Shown piece after piece: positions 1-6,235 of a stretch of DNA of 9,213 nucleotides (position 1 is the stretch's first letter; every line of letters begins with the position of its first letter). The translations under genes and the position numbers were made by a program. The notes under the pieces were generated by a model that was given only the letters and a program-made list of their open reading frames with translations, was not told the origin of the DNA and did not search any database. The stretch is from Candidatus Thiosymbion ectosymbiont of Robbea hypermnestra (GTDB lineage: Bacteria; Pseudomonadota; Gammaproteobacteria; Chromatiales; Chromatiaceae), in assembly GCA_020443945.1 (NCBI GenBank), contig JAIZWN010000552.1, positions 1 to 9,213 on the forward strand, given 5' to 3'.

Positions 1-76
1 GGAACGGATAGGCCAAATCTAAGGACACGGGAAACCTGTCCTCTACTCTACTGTGAGAATTGAGAACGCCCCCTAG
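1..76. repeat. End of a CTAG-targeting repeat or IS-like element, cut by the window edge
   Basis: Positions 58-76 (AATTGAGAACGCCCCCTAG) are identical to the right terminus of the MITE at 2492-2510 and are the reverse complement of its left terminus at 2331-2349. The segment is therefore read as one end of another copy or of the parent element. The 57 bases before it do not match the MITE interior well, so this may be a longer relative. Positions 22-42 can form a hairpin, AGGACA/TGTCCT with a bulged C and a GG-GAAA-CC cap. The final CTAG overlaps the TAG stop of the OsmC-like gene, as expected if CTAG was the target. The rest of the element lies outside the window. Confidence 0.6.
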
Positions 77-534
77 TCCGATTGGTGTAACAACCGCCCC
101 TTCTCGTCCTCTACCGAGACCTCGATGGGAATACCCTGGCGGATGCTGGCGCTCACGATGCAGAAATCCTCGAACAGGTCCTTGCAGCGGTTGAAACGCT
201 CGGCGCTGACCAGCTTGTCATCGACGATCAGCCGGACCTTCAGGCCACCGACGCGCAGGCGCTTGTCTGCGGTGCGAACCAGGGTGCAGGTAGCCTGAGC
301 CCGCAGGCTGTCGGCCGGTGGGTCATTCTTGGCCAGGCAGTAGAGCAGGCTGGCACTCATGCAGTTGGCGGCGGCCGCGGCGAGCAGGCGGGAGGCATTG
401 GGACCGGCTGCCCTGCCTAAGGGCGGCGCTTCGTCCATGAGAAGGTCCGCGGCTTGCTCCCAGTCGAAGCGGACATTGATCTCGTAGTCTTCCTGTTGCT
501 CCAGGTGGATGGTGAAACGACCTTCCTCGGACAT
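73..534 (-). CDS. OsmC family peroxiredoxin-like protein
   Basis: A 153-residue protein of the OsmC/Ohr superfamily, small cytoplasmic thiol peroxidases or related proteins that reduce organic hydroperoxides through a cysteine pair. Two conserved cysteines are visible: Cys58 in NCMSASLLYC and Cys125 in FEDFCIVSASIRQGIPIEV, the spacing and contexts expected for the peroxidatic and resolving positions. Length and the C-terminal IPIEV strand fit the family. I chose the ATG at 532-534 because homology-like sequence begins at MSEEGRF and an AGAGAAG stretch precedes it. The open frame runs 40 codons further upstream, but that part is arginine/proline-rich and unlike the family. The gene diverges from the toxin-antitoxin pair, and its TAG stop falls inside the CTAG of a repeat end. 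The exact substrate and subfamily are not determined: OsmC versus a YhfA-like branch remains open. Confidence 0.85.
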   Translation of the reverse strand: MSEEGRFTIHLEQQEDYEINVRFDWEQAADLLMDEAPPLGRAAGPNASRLLAAAAANCMSASLLYCLAKNDPPADSLRAQATCTLVRTADKRLRVGGLKVRLIVDDKLVSAERFNRCKDLFEDFCIVSASIRQGIPIEVSVEDEKGRLLHQSD

Positions 535-691
535 GGGCTCTTCTCTCGTTGCTGGATGTTGGGGGCTATCGTACCGATAGCCGTGGGAAAAGGTCGGGGT
601 GAGGAACGGACCTCGACCTGCGACCTCCATAATCGATGCCCGCCGATCATACACGGGTTCTTGCAGCGAGTCCCTGGCCTGGCAAGGGCAT

Positions 692-706
692 ATCCCGAAG
701 CGGGAT
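692..706. promoter_or_regulatory. Palindrome in the osmC/HEPN intergenic region, possible operator
   Basis: ATCCCG-AAG-CGGGAT is a perfect 6-bp inverted repeat about 60 bases upstream of the HEPN start codon. A related TTCGGGAAT follows at 719-727. HepT/MntA-type operons are often autoregulated by their own complex, so an operator here is plausible, but nothing in the sequence proves it. Confidence 0.25.
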
Positions 707-744
707 GGCTATTCGCACCTTCGGGAATCTGATAACTTGCGGGC

Positions 745-750
745 TATACA
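745..750 (+). promoter_or_regulatory. Possible -10 box for the HEPN/MNT operon
   Basis: TATACA lies 14 bases before the HEPN start codon and resembles the sigma70 -10 consensus. No convincing -35 element sits at the right distance: CGGGAA at 722-727 is a poor match. If the box is real, the 5' leader is only a few bases long. Weak call. Confidence 0.25.
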
Positions 751-764
751 ACCTGGATTCCTTC

Positions 765-1169
765 ATGGCGACCCTGAACCTTGCTCCCTTGGGTAAGGCC
801 CTGAACAGCCTCGACCGGGCCCTGGCGCGCGCACGCGCGGTCACCGAAGACGAAGAGCTGCGCGATGCCTGTATCCAGCGTTTCGAGTACAGCTTCGAGC
901 TATCCTGGAAGATGCTGAAGCGACAATTGCGCGCGGAGCTTGCCAATCCGGCGGAATTGGACCTCTGGTCTTTCAGGCAAATGATCCGCGTGGCGGGCGA
1001 ACGCCGGCTGATAGCCGACGTGGAGGCTTGGTTCGACTATCGTGAAAAGCGTAGCCTGACCTCTCATGCCTACGATGAGCGAAAAGCCGGGCAGGTATTT
1101 GCCGTCCTGCCGCGTTTCGCGAAGGACGCGGCGGACCTGCTCTCCCGCCTGCGGGCCCGGCATGGATAA
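765..1169 (+). CDS. HEPN-domain RNase toxin, HepT-like (HI0074 type)
   Basis: A 134-residue all-helical protein of the nucleotidyltransferase substrate-binding / HEPN family. Helix-forming sequence (RFEYSFELSWKMLKRQL, residues 39-55) is followed by the signature R96-SLTS-H101-A-Y103, an exact Rx4HxY motif. In characterised HepT toxins the R and H form the RNase site, and the tyrosine is modified with AMP units by the partner MntA. The ATG at 765 starts the family-like sequence MATLNLAPLGKAL. The frame stays open upstream to 636, but that part shows no family resemblance. The stop overlaps the antitoxin start (ATGGATAA, 8 bases), which implies translational coupling. Acts in the cytoplasm on RNA, probably tRNA. 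Family assignment is firm; toxicity is inferred. Confidence 0.85.
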   Translation: MATLNLAPLGKALNSLDRALARARAVTEDEELRDACIQRFEYSFELSWKMLKRQLRAELANPAELDLWSFRQMIRVAGERRLIADVEAWFDYREKRSLTSHAYDERKAGQVFAVLPRFAKDAADLLSRLRARHG

Positions 1170-1512
1170 CAACCCCTTGGCTCTGCGACCGCCCCATGAG
1201 GCCATGGTCCGGGACATTCTGCGCCGGTTGGCGCCGGACCGTAGCGTCTGGGCCTTCGGCTCGCGGGTTACCGGCCAGGCCCGGCGTTATTCGGACCTGG
1301 ATCTCGTGGTCATGGGGGACCACCCCCTGCCGTCGCCGGCCCTGCGCGCCCTGAAGGAGGCCTTCGAGGAAAGCGATCTGCCCTTTCGGGTCGATGTCCT
1401 GGACTGGGCCGATACCGACGCGCGGTTTCAGGAGATCATCCGGGCTAACCGTATTCCGCTGCAACAAGAAGACCGCGATAACAGCGGTCGATGTACCGCG
1501 ACAACCCGATAG
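1162..1512 (+). CDS. MNT-type nucleotidyltransferase antitoxin, MntA-like
   Basis: A 116-residue minimal nucleotidyltransferase. The catalytic signature is complete: G33-S34, ten residues, then D45-L-D47 (GSRVTGQARRYSDLDL), with a third carboxylate at D78 in FRVDVLDW. The domain arrangement and length match HI0073/MntA proteins. These neutralise a cognate HEPN RNase by transferring AMP from ATP to its active-site tyrosine. The start at 1162 lies within the last codons of the HEPN gene, the usual tight coupling of these pairs. The last ten or so residues (RDNSGRCTATTR) look like a non-conserved tail. An intact active site argues that the pair is functional. Confidence 0.86.
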   Translation: MDNNPLALRPPHEAMVRDILRRLAPDRSVWAFGSRVTGQARRYSDLDLVVMGDHPLPSPALRALKEAFEESDLPFRVDVLDWADTDARFQEIIRANRIPLQQEDRDNSGRCTATTR

Positions 1513-1559
1513 TCGCCATAATTGATCTTCGACCCACGACCGGTCCTTAACCTCACACC

Positions 1560-1565
1560 AAGGAT
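1560..1565 (+). promoter_or_regulatory. Ribosome binding site of ubiG
   Basis: AAGGAT lies 6 bases before the ATG at 1572. This supports that start over any internal alternative. Confidence 0.6.
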
Positions 1566-1571
1566 ACCCGC

Positions 1572-2282
1572 ATGACCGAGACGACCCCCAATGTCGATCA
1601 TGCCGAAATCGGCAAATTCGAGGAACTGGCCACCCGCTGGTGGGACCCCGACAGCGAGTTCAAGCCCCTGCACGACATCAATCCCCTGCGATTGGATTAT
1701 ATCGACCGGGCGGCGGGGCTCGCCGGCAAGGAAGTCCTGGACGTCGGATGCGGCGGCGGGATCCTGTCCGAAAGCATGGCCGTGCGCGGGGCGCGGGTCA
1801 CTGGCATCGACCTGGGGGAAAAACCCTTGCAGATCGCGGAGCTGCACACCCTGGAATCCGGCGTCCAGGTGGACTACCGCCGGATCCCGGTGGAAGACCT
1901 GGCCGCCGAGAGCCCGGCCCGGTTCGATATAGTCACCTGCATGGAAATGCTTGAGCACGTCCCCGAGCCCGCCTCCGTGGTCGCCGCCTGCGCCCGTCTC
2001 GTCAAGCCCGGCGGCTTCGTCTTCTTCTCCACCCTCAACCGCAACCTCAAATCCTACCTGCTGGCCATCATCGGCGCCGAATACATCCTCGGTATGTTGC
2101 CCCGAGGCACCCACGACTACGGGCGCTTCATCAAACCCTCGGAGCTGGACGCCTGGGTCCGGGCCGCGGGAATGCGCACCCAAAACACCACCGGCATGAC
2201 CTACAACCCGGTAACCGACACCTATCGCCTCACCGACCGGGACCTGGACGTCAACTACCTCATGACCTGCCGCCCAGCATGA
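1572..2282 (+). CDS. ubiG: Ubiquinone biosynthesis O-methyltransferase UbiG
   Basis: A 236-residue class I SAM-dependent methyltransferase, close to the usual length of about 240. It performs both O-methylations of ubiquinone synthesis: the 2-polyprenyl-6-hydroxyphenol step and the final 3-demethylubiquinol step. SAM motif I is LDVGCGGG (residues 56-63), the acidic end of strand 2 is VTGIDL (76-81), and CMEMLEHV (123-130) and VKPGGFVFFSTLNRN (144-158) are typical of UbiG. The N-terminal ATRWWDPDSEFKPLHDINPLRL is also diagnostic. Residues around 159-180 (LKSYLLAIIGAEYILGMLPRG) form the hydrophobic insertion associated with membrane contact. In many gammaproteobacteria a phosphoglycolate phosphatase-like gene follows. 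Here repeats and an IS follow instead, so ubiG is separated from any such partner. Confidence 0.95.
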   Translation: MTETTPNVDHAEIGKFEELATRWWDPDSEFKPLHDINPLRLDYIDRAAGLAGKEVLDVGCGGGILSESMAVRGARVTGIDLGEKPLQIAELHTLESGVQVDYRRIPVEDLAAESPARFDIVTCMEMLEHVPEPASVVAACARLVKPGGFVFFSTLNRNLKSYLLAIIGAEYILGMLPRGTHDYGRFIKPSELDAWVRAAGMRTQNTTGMTYNPVTDTYRLTDRDLDVNYLMTCRPA

Positions 2283-2308
2283 GACCAATGCCATTAAGTT
2301 AAGCCGTC

Positions 2309-2330
2309 ATTCCGGCTTGGACGCCGGAAT
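2309..2330. repeat. Palindromic dispersed repeat downstream of ubiG
   Basis: ATTCCGGC-TTGGAC-GCCGGAAT is a perfect 8-bp inverted repeat with a 6-base loop, 27 bases after the ubiG stop. The context CGTCATTCCGGC...GCCGGAATC resembles a widespread proteobacterial intergenic repeat. It could stabilise or end the ubiG transcript, but no T-run follows. The MITE starts immediately after, so it probably inserted into this repeat. Confidence 0.55.
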
Positions 2331-2510
2331 CTAGGGGGCGTTCTCAATTGAGTCCATGTAGGGTGGGAAAGCGTAGCGTATCCCGCCTCGGAGAACGCCG
2401 CCCATACTAACGGCGGGATGCGCGCCGCGGTTCCGCGGCGCTTTCCCGCCCTAGGTGTTTCATAACCGATTGTTATCCTTAGACAATTTTTAATTGAGAA
2501 CGCCCCCTAG
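2331..2510. mobile_element. 180-bp MITE with 19-bp terminal inverted repeats and CTAG ends
   Basis: The left end CTAGGGGGCGTTCTCAATT (2331-2349) is the perfect reverse complement of the right end at 2492-2510. CTAG is present at both extremities, as expected for a 4-bp CTAG target duplication. The interior has no coding capacity and folds heavily. Arm 2360-2373 pairs with 2439-2452 (one mismatch), 2376-2387 pairs with 2412-2423 (one mismatch), and GCGCCGCGG/CCGCGGCGC (2422-2430 with 2433-2441) is perfect. A partial extra copy of the terminal core, GAGAACGCC, lies at 2391-2399. With no transposase inside, it must be mobilised in trans. CTAG-type duplications occur in several IS groups, for example IS701-like; the parent is not in this window. 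Confidence 0.8.
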
Positions 2511-2630
2511 CTTGGAAGAGTCAGGGCGAGCGCGTATAAACTCCTATCCATGAAGTGGACCCCGAAAATTGGACAGGTTGATAAGTTAAGAACTACGGGC
2601 AACCGTAACCGCCCTGCCGAGGTATCAACC

Positions 2631-2899
2631 ATGACCAAGAAACGAAAAGTTCACAGCCCGGAGTTCAAGGCTAAGGGGTATCCTTGGATGCGATCAAGGG
2701 GATGAAGACTGCCAGTGAGTATCAGGTTCACCCGGTCCAAATCAGTACCTGGAAAAAGCAGGCGATTGTGCTTTTACCGGAAGCCTTTCAGCGAGGCAAA
2801 GTGATAAAACAACCGACCGAACAAGCCCTCACAGCCCCATTATATGAGGAAATCGGGCGCTTGAAAATGGAGCTGGATTGGCTAAAAAAAGTCGGCTGA
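2631..2899 (+). pseudogene. IS3-family orfA, frameshifted
   Basis: The N-terminal HTH protein of an IS3 transposase. From the ATG at 2631 the frame reads MTKKRKVHSPEFKAK, the usual OrfA opening, but then runs out of phase. The continuation LDAIKGMKTASEYQVHPVQ sits in another frame from about 2680. A net +2 or -1 change between about 2671 and 2685 broke the gene. The second part continues through QISTWKKQ and a leucine-rich EEIGRLKMELDWLKK tail to the TGA at 2897-2899. The slippery A7 at 2884-2890 precedes the stop and would have sent ribosomes into orfB. Confidence 0.75.
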
Positions 2900-3417
2900 A
2901 TTCGGTGAAGAAGAGACGCTTGTTCATCGATCCTAACCATCCCGATTTGAGTATTGCCCGCCAATGTGAACTGATTGGTTTGAGCCGCGCAAGCTATTAT
3001 CACATGCCTTACGGAGTCGCGTCCGAGGAGAACGTGAGGTACCTGCGCTTACTCGATGAGCAATACCTACGCACGCCTTTCTACGGTAGTCGCCAAATGA
3101 CGCGCTGGCTGGTGAGTCAGGGCTATCCGGTGAATCGTAAACGCGTGCAGCGGTTGATGCGCACCATGGGCATTCAGGGCACGGTTCCGGGGCCTCATAC
3201 CAGTCGCCCTCACCCAACCCACAAGGTTTACCCCTATTTACTTCAAGACCTTACGCTACAGCGCGCTAACCTCGTGTGGTCCACGGACATCACCTACCTT
3301 CCGATGGCAGCCGGTTTCATGTATCTGGCAGCGATCATCGACTGGTACAGTCGTTACGTCATTGCCTGGGAACTCTCCAATACGCTTGATCACCTGTTAT
3401 GTGTCAGCATGTTAGAA
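2881..3417 (+). pseudogene. IS3-family orfB transposase, 3' truncated
   Basis: The integrase-core half of an IS3 transposase. An HTH_21-like segment is visible (SIARQCELIGLSRASYYHMP), then the GSRQMTRWL region, then the start of the DDE domain with the first catalytic Asp in VWSTDITYLP. IIDWYSRYVIAWELSNTLD follows. Family resemblance stops after VSMLE at about 3417. The second Asp (normally in an NTDQGSQF-like motif) and the Glu are missing. The frame stays open by chance to 3543 through unrelated DNA. Not functional. Confidence 0.78.
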
Positions 3418-3419
3418 AG

Positions 3420-3506
3420 GGTAATCCCGCCGACGGCATCCTGGCACATGCCAAAGAAAAGGCGGAGACCGAGCACCGGTTGGCGGACACCCTGGTCCGC
3501 TACTAG
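3420..3506 (+). pseudogene. Short orphan C-terminal coding remnant
   Basis: Immediately after the transposase breaks off, a different frame reads 28 codons to a TAG: GNPADGILAHAKEKAETEHR followed by LADTLVRY. The composition is amphipathic, charged and protein-like, quite unlike the out-of-frame reading on either side. I do not recognise the family. It may be the 3' end of the gene the IS interrupted, or of a gene once upstream of the hydrolase. It has no start and is not expressible as it stands. Confidence 0.35.
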
Positions 3507-3540
3507 TACCCCCTTTCACCTTGTATTGCAGGTGCTCCCG

Positions 3541-3580
3541 TAGGATGGGCAGTGAGCGAAGCGAACCGCGTCGATGGAAA
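3541..3580. repeat. Dispersed intergenic repeat
   Basis: GTAGGATGGGCAGTGAGCGA at 3540-3559, continuing to CGTCGATGG, resembles short repeats common between genes in gammaproteobacteria. It is loosely like GTAGGGTGGGAAAGCGTAGC inside the MITE (2359-2378). It separates the orphan remnant from the hydrolase fragment and probably marks the junction that removed the hydrolase 5' end. Confidence 0.4.
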
Positions 3581-3583
3581 CCG

Positions 3584-3781
3584 CAAAGCCGGCAATTGAT
3601 AGCTCAACAAAAGGTTGTAAACGAATTGAGAGGAAAGGGTATCGAATCTTATGATATAACCGACGCATTTAACGAGCTTCCTGCCAATGAGGAAGTGTTC
3701 CTGGACACGGTTCACGTCAATCATGTGGGCAATAGAATTATAGCAACGCGGATTTTCTCAGTTCTTTTTTCTGAAAAATAG
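3584..3781 (+). pseudogene. SGNH/GDSL hydrolase, C-terminal fragment only
   Basis: About 65 residues of a serine hydrolase remain, including the C-terminal catalytic block FLDTVHVNHVGNRIIATRIF with the Asp-x-x-His pair (DTVH). The nucleophile GDS block, the Gly and Asn blocks and any signal peptide are missing. Sequence before about 3580 is a dispersed repeat, so the 5' part was lost. It ends 11 bases before the carbamoyltransferase start. SGNH proteins are regular companions of this carbamoyltransferase/SxtJ/DUF5989 group, so it is read as the decapitated first member of the same operon. In these clusters the hydrolase may act as an acyltransferase or esterase on the same product (inference). 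Confidence 0.6.
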
Positions 3782-3792
3782 CGAGATTTTCG

Positions 3793-5637
3793 ATGTATAT
3801 ACTTGGGATTTCGGCTTATTATCACGACAGTGCGGCGGCATTGGTCGCGGATGGCGACATCCTGACCGCGGTGCAGGAAGAGCGATTTTCCAGAAAGAAA
3901 CACGACGCGCGTTTTCCTGTCAATGCCGTCGCGTACTGCCTGCAAGAAAACAAGATCAGGTTGACCGATGTCGATTCGGTCGTATTCTACGATAAACCAC
4001 TGGTCAAATTCGAACGCCTGCTCGAGACCTATCTATCATACGCACCCAAGGGATTCCGATCATTCCTGGCCGCGATGCCGATCTGGCTGAAGGAAAAGCT
4101 GTTTCTGAAAACGACCCTCAGAAGAGAGCTGGCCCGGCTCGGCGACTGTACCATCCCGGAGCTTCCCCAGCTATTATTCGCGGAGCATCACCAGTCACAC
4201 GCCGCATCCGCTTTCTTCCCCAGCCCCTATGAGAAGGCCAGCGTGCTGTGTCTGGATGGTGTGGGGGAATGGGCGACCACCTCGGTCTGGTTGGGCGAGG
4301 GGAACAGGTTGACGCCCCAGTGGGAAATCGATTTTCCCCATTCGCTGGGCCTGCTCTATTCCGCGTTTACTTATTACACCGGCTTCAAGGTCAACTCGGG
4401 CGAATATAAGTTGATGGGGCTTGCGCCCTATGGCGAGCCGAAATATCTGGCTCTCATTTATGATCATCTGTTGGACTTGAAAGAAGACGGCACCTTCCGC
4501 CTGGATATGAGTTATTTCAATTATACCACGGGTCTGACCATGACCAACGCGAGGTTCCACGGGTTATTCGGCGGTCCGCCACGTAAACCGGAATCGGAGC
4601 TTACTCAACGTGAGATGGATATTGCGCGTTCGATCCAGATCGTGACCGAAGATGTCGTATTGCGTTTGGCAAGGACGATTCAAAAAGAACAGGATACCGA
4701 GTATTTGTGTCTGGCCGGCGGCGTTGCCCTGAACTGTGTTGCGAACGGCCGAATCTTACGTGAAGGTCCCTTCAGGGATATCTGGATTCAACCGGCGGCG
4801 GGTGATGCCGGTGGGGCATTGGGCGCGGCTCTGGCGGCTTGGCACGAGTATAAAGATATGCCCCGCAAGGCGAGCGGCCATGATGTCATGCGGGGGTCCT
4901 ATCTGGGGACGAAATATTCTGACGACTCGATTGCGTCCTATCTGGACTCGATCGACGCCAGGTATGAATACCTGGAAGACGATTCACTCATGCCGCGACT
5001 CGTTGGCGTTCTGGAAGATGGAAAGGTCGTCGGTTGGTTTCAAGGGCGCATGGAATTCGGGCCGCGCGCCTTGGGTGGACGTTCCATCATCGGTGATCCG
5101 CGCAACCGAAAAATGCAATCGGTCATGAACCTGAAAATCAAATATCGGGAATCGTTTCGGCCCTTTGCGCCCGCGGTATTGGCCGAGCGGGCCGATGATT
5201 GGTTCGAAATCGATGAAAAACAGAAAAGTCCATATATGTTGCTCGTCGCACTGGTAAAATCGGAGCATCGGATCCCCATGACCGAAGAGCAACAAAAATT
5301 ATTCGGTATCGAGAAACTGAATGTACCCCGTTCAAATCTGCCGGCCATTACCCATGTGGACTATTCGGCCAGATTACAGACCATACACAAGGAGACCAAT
5401 CCCCGATTTCACGGCTTGCTGACCGCATTCGATAAGCAAACGGGTTGCCCGGTGTTGGTGAATACCTCATTCAACGTGCGTGGCGAGCCGATCGTGGAAA
5501 GCCCGGAAGATGCCTATCGGTGCTTTATGCGTACGGAGATGGATTATCTGGTATTGGAAAATTATCTGTTGAAAAAAGAAGATCAGCCCAAACGGGAACA
5601 GGACGATTCCTGGATGAAGGAATTCGAGTTGGATTAA
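3793..5637 (+). CDS. NodU/CmcH-family O-carbamoyltransferase
   Basis: A 614-residue carbamoyltransferase that moves the carbamoyl group of carbamoyl phosphate, via a carbamoyl-adenylate, to a hydroxyl of a sugar or metabolite. The N-terminal Kae1/TsaD-like domain opens with ILGISAYYHDSAAALV, has EERFSRKKHD (29-38) and the metal-binding E131-H132-H133-x2-H136 stretch (EHHQSHAASAFFPSP), then CLDGVGEW (153-160) and NSGEYKLMGLAPYG (201-214). LAGGVALNCVANG (308-320) and PAAGDAGGALGAA follow. The C-terminal domain contains GRMEFGPRALGGRSI (418-432), ESFRPFAPAV and NTSFNVRGEPIVES. All conserved blocks are present and the length is typical, so it should be active. It is followed after 5 bases by an SxtJ-type membrane protein. 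The substrate is unknown; surface polysaccharide or a glycosylated metabolite is most likely from context. Confidence 0.93.
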   Translation: MYILGISAYYHDSAAALVADGDILTAVQEERFSRKKHDARFPVNAVAYCLQENKIRLTDVDSVVFYDKPLVKFERLLETYLSYAPKGFRSFLAAMPIWLKEKLFLKTTLRRELARLGDCTIPELPQLLFAEHHQSHAASAFFPSPYEKASVLCLDGVGEWATTSVWLGEGNRLTPQWEIDFPHSLGLLYSAFTYYTGFKVNSGEYKLMGLAPYGEPKYLALIYDHLLDLKEDGTFRLDMSYFNYTTGLTMTNARFHGLFGGPPRKPESELTQREMDIARSIQIVTEDVVLRLARTIQKEQDTEYLCLAGGVALNCVANGRILREGPFRDIWIQPAAGDAGGALGAALAAWHEYKDMPRKASGHDVMRGSYLGTKYSDDSIASYLDSIDARYEYLEDDSLMPRLVGVLEDGKVVGWFQGRMEFGPRALGGRSIIGDPRNRKMQSVMNLKIKYRESFRPFAPAVLAERADDWFEIDEKQKSPYMLLVALVKSEHRIPMTEEQQKLFGIEKLNVPRSNLPAITHVDYSARLQTIHKETNPRFHGLLTAFDKQTGCPVLVNTSFNVRGEPIVESPEDAYRCFMRTEMDYLVLENYLLKKEDQPKREQDDSWMKEFELD

Positions 5638-5642
5638 ACATC

Positions 5643-6047
5643 ATGTCTGCAATCGAACGGCTCGACCGAGCAGGGCTCAGAAAGTTCGGCTTAGTAACAG
5701 GCGCCATTGTCGTTCTCCTGTTCGGGTTCTTGTTGCCTTGGATTTTCGATCATGGGCTACCCTATTGGCCATGGTATATCGCTGGCGCGCTTTGGCTCCC
5801 GGCGTTATTGGCGCCTGACTTACTCAGGCCCGTGTATACTGCTTGGATGCGGTTCGGCCTGGTAGTCGGTTGGATCAATACGCGGATCATATTGGGTATT
5901 GTGTTCTATGCCCTGTTTACTCCCACCGGTTTATTGTTAAAAGCATTGCGTGTCGACGCCATGCAGCGTAAGCTGGATGCACGCATGAAAACATATCGCG
6001 TGGAGAGTAAGAAACAACCTCCTGACCAGATGGAAAGGCCATTCTGA
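5643..6047 (+). CDS. SxtJ family membrane protein
   Basis: A 134-residue inner-membrane protein resembling SxtJ, named from the saxitoxin cluster, where it also neighbours a carbamoyltransferase. Hydrophobic segments lie at about residues 14-34 (FGLVTGAIVVLLFGFLLPWI), 41-59 (YWPWYIAGALWLPALLAPD) and 71-94 (FGLVVGWINTRIILGIVFYA). A charged cytoplasmic-type tail follows. Blocks like LRPVYTAWMRFG and TPTGLLLK are characteristic of the family. The ATG at 5643 begins 5 bases after the carbamoyltransferase stop, and its TGA shares one base with the next ATG, so the three genes form one transcript. It has no known enzymatic residue. A role anchoring or assisting the carbamoyltransferase at the membrane is inference. 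Confidence 0.85.
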   Translation: MSAIERLDRAGLRKFGLVTGAIVVLLFGFLLPWIFDHGLPYWPWYIAGALWLPALLAPDLLRPVYTAWMRFGLVVGWINTRIILGIVFYALFTPTGLLLKALRVDAMQRKLDARMKTYRVESKKQPPDQMERPF

Positions 6048-6199
6048 TGTTAGAATTATTGAAAGATCTTTGGGCGTTTATGAGGGTCAGAAAGAAGTTC
6101 TGGCTGGCGCCCATTATCCTGACCCTGTTGCTATTGGGTACGCTCGTGGTGCTGTCACAGGGTTCCGCCGTCGCGCCCTTTGTTTATACCTTGTTTTAA
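6047..6199 (+). CDS. DUF5989 family small membrane protein
   Basis: A 50-residue protein starting in the TGATG overlap with the SxtJ gene. It opens MLELLKDLWAFMRVRKKFWL, continues with one hydrophobic helix (about residues 20-38, LAPIILTLLLLGTLVVLSQ), and ends GSAVAPFVYTLF. The sequence pattern matches DUF5989, a tiny single-pass family found next to carbamoyltransferases and SxtJ proteins. The basic RVRKK before the helix suggests N-terminus-in topology. The function is unknown. Overlapping translation with SxtJ suggests fixed stoichiometry and possibly a membrane complex of the two. Confidence 0.85.
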   Translation: MLELLKDLWAFMRVRKKFWLAPIILTLLLLGTLVVLSQGSAVAPFVYTLF

Positions 6200-6235
6200 A
6201 GGTCCGACAGCGCGCGCACCGTCGAGCGGGGATGC

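Larger units (their letters stand above)
2551..3417 (+). mobile_element. Truncated IS3-family insertion sequence
   Basis: The left inverted repeat begins about 2551 with TGAAGTGGACCCCGAAAA, in the style of IS3 family ends. Two overlapping reading frames follow, orfA then orfB in the -1 frame, joined at an A7 slippery run (2884-2890). This is the family's usual programmed-frameshift layout. Recognisable transposase ends at about 3417, roughly 100 codons short of a full orfB. No inverted copy of the left end is present downstream, so the right end is lost. The copy is inactive. Confidence 0.8.

Noticed and set aside
535..654. 40-codon N-terminal extension of the OsmC-like protein
   Set aside because: It does not resemble the family. 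The ATG at 534 has a purine-rich upstream stretch and gives normal length.
1428..2294. Long open frame on the minus strand opposite ubiG
   Set aside because: Its composition is Gly/Val/Asp-rich with no domain. It is the antisense shadow of the clearly recognisable ubiG.
5445..5642. Upstream in-frame extension of the SxtJ-type protein inside the carbamoyltransferase gene
   Set aside because: It overlaps conserved C-terminal codons of the carbamoyltransferase. The hydrophilic extension is not family-like.
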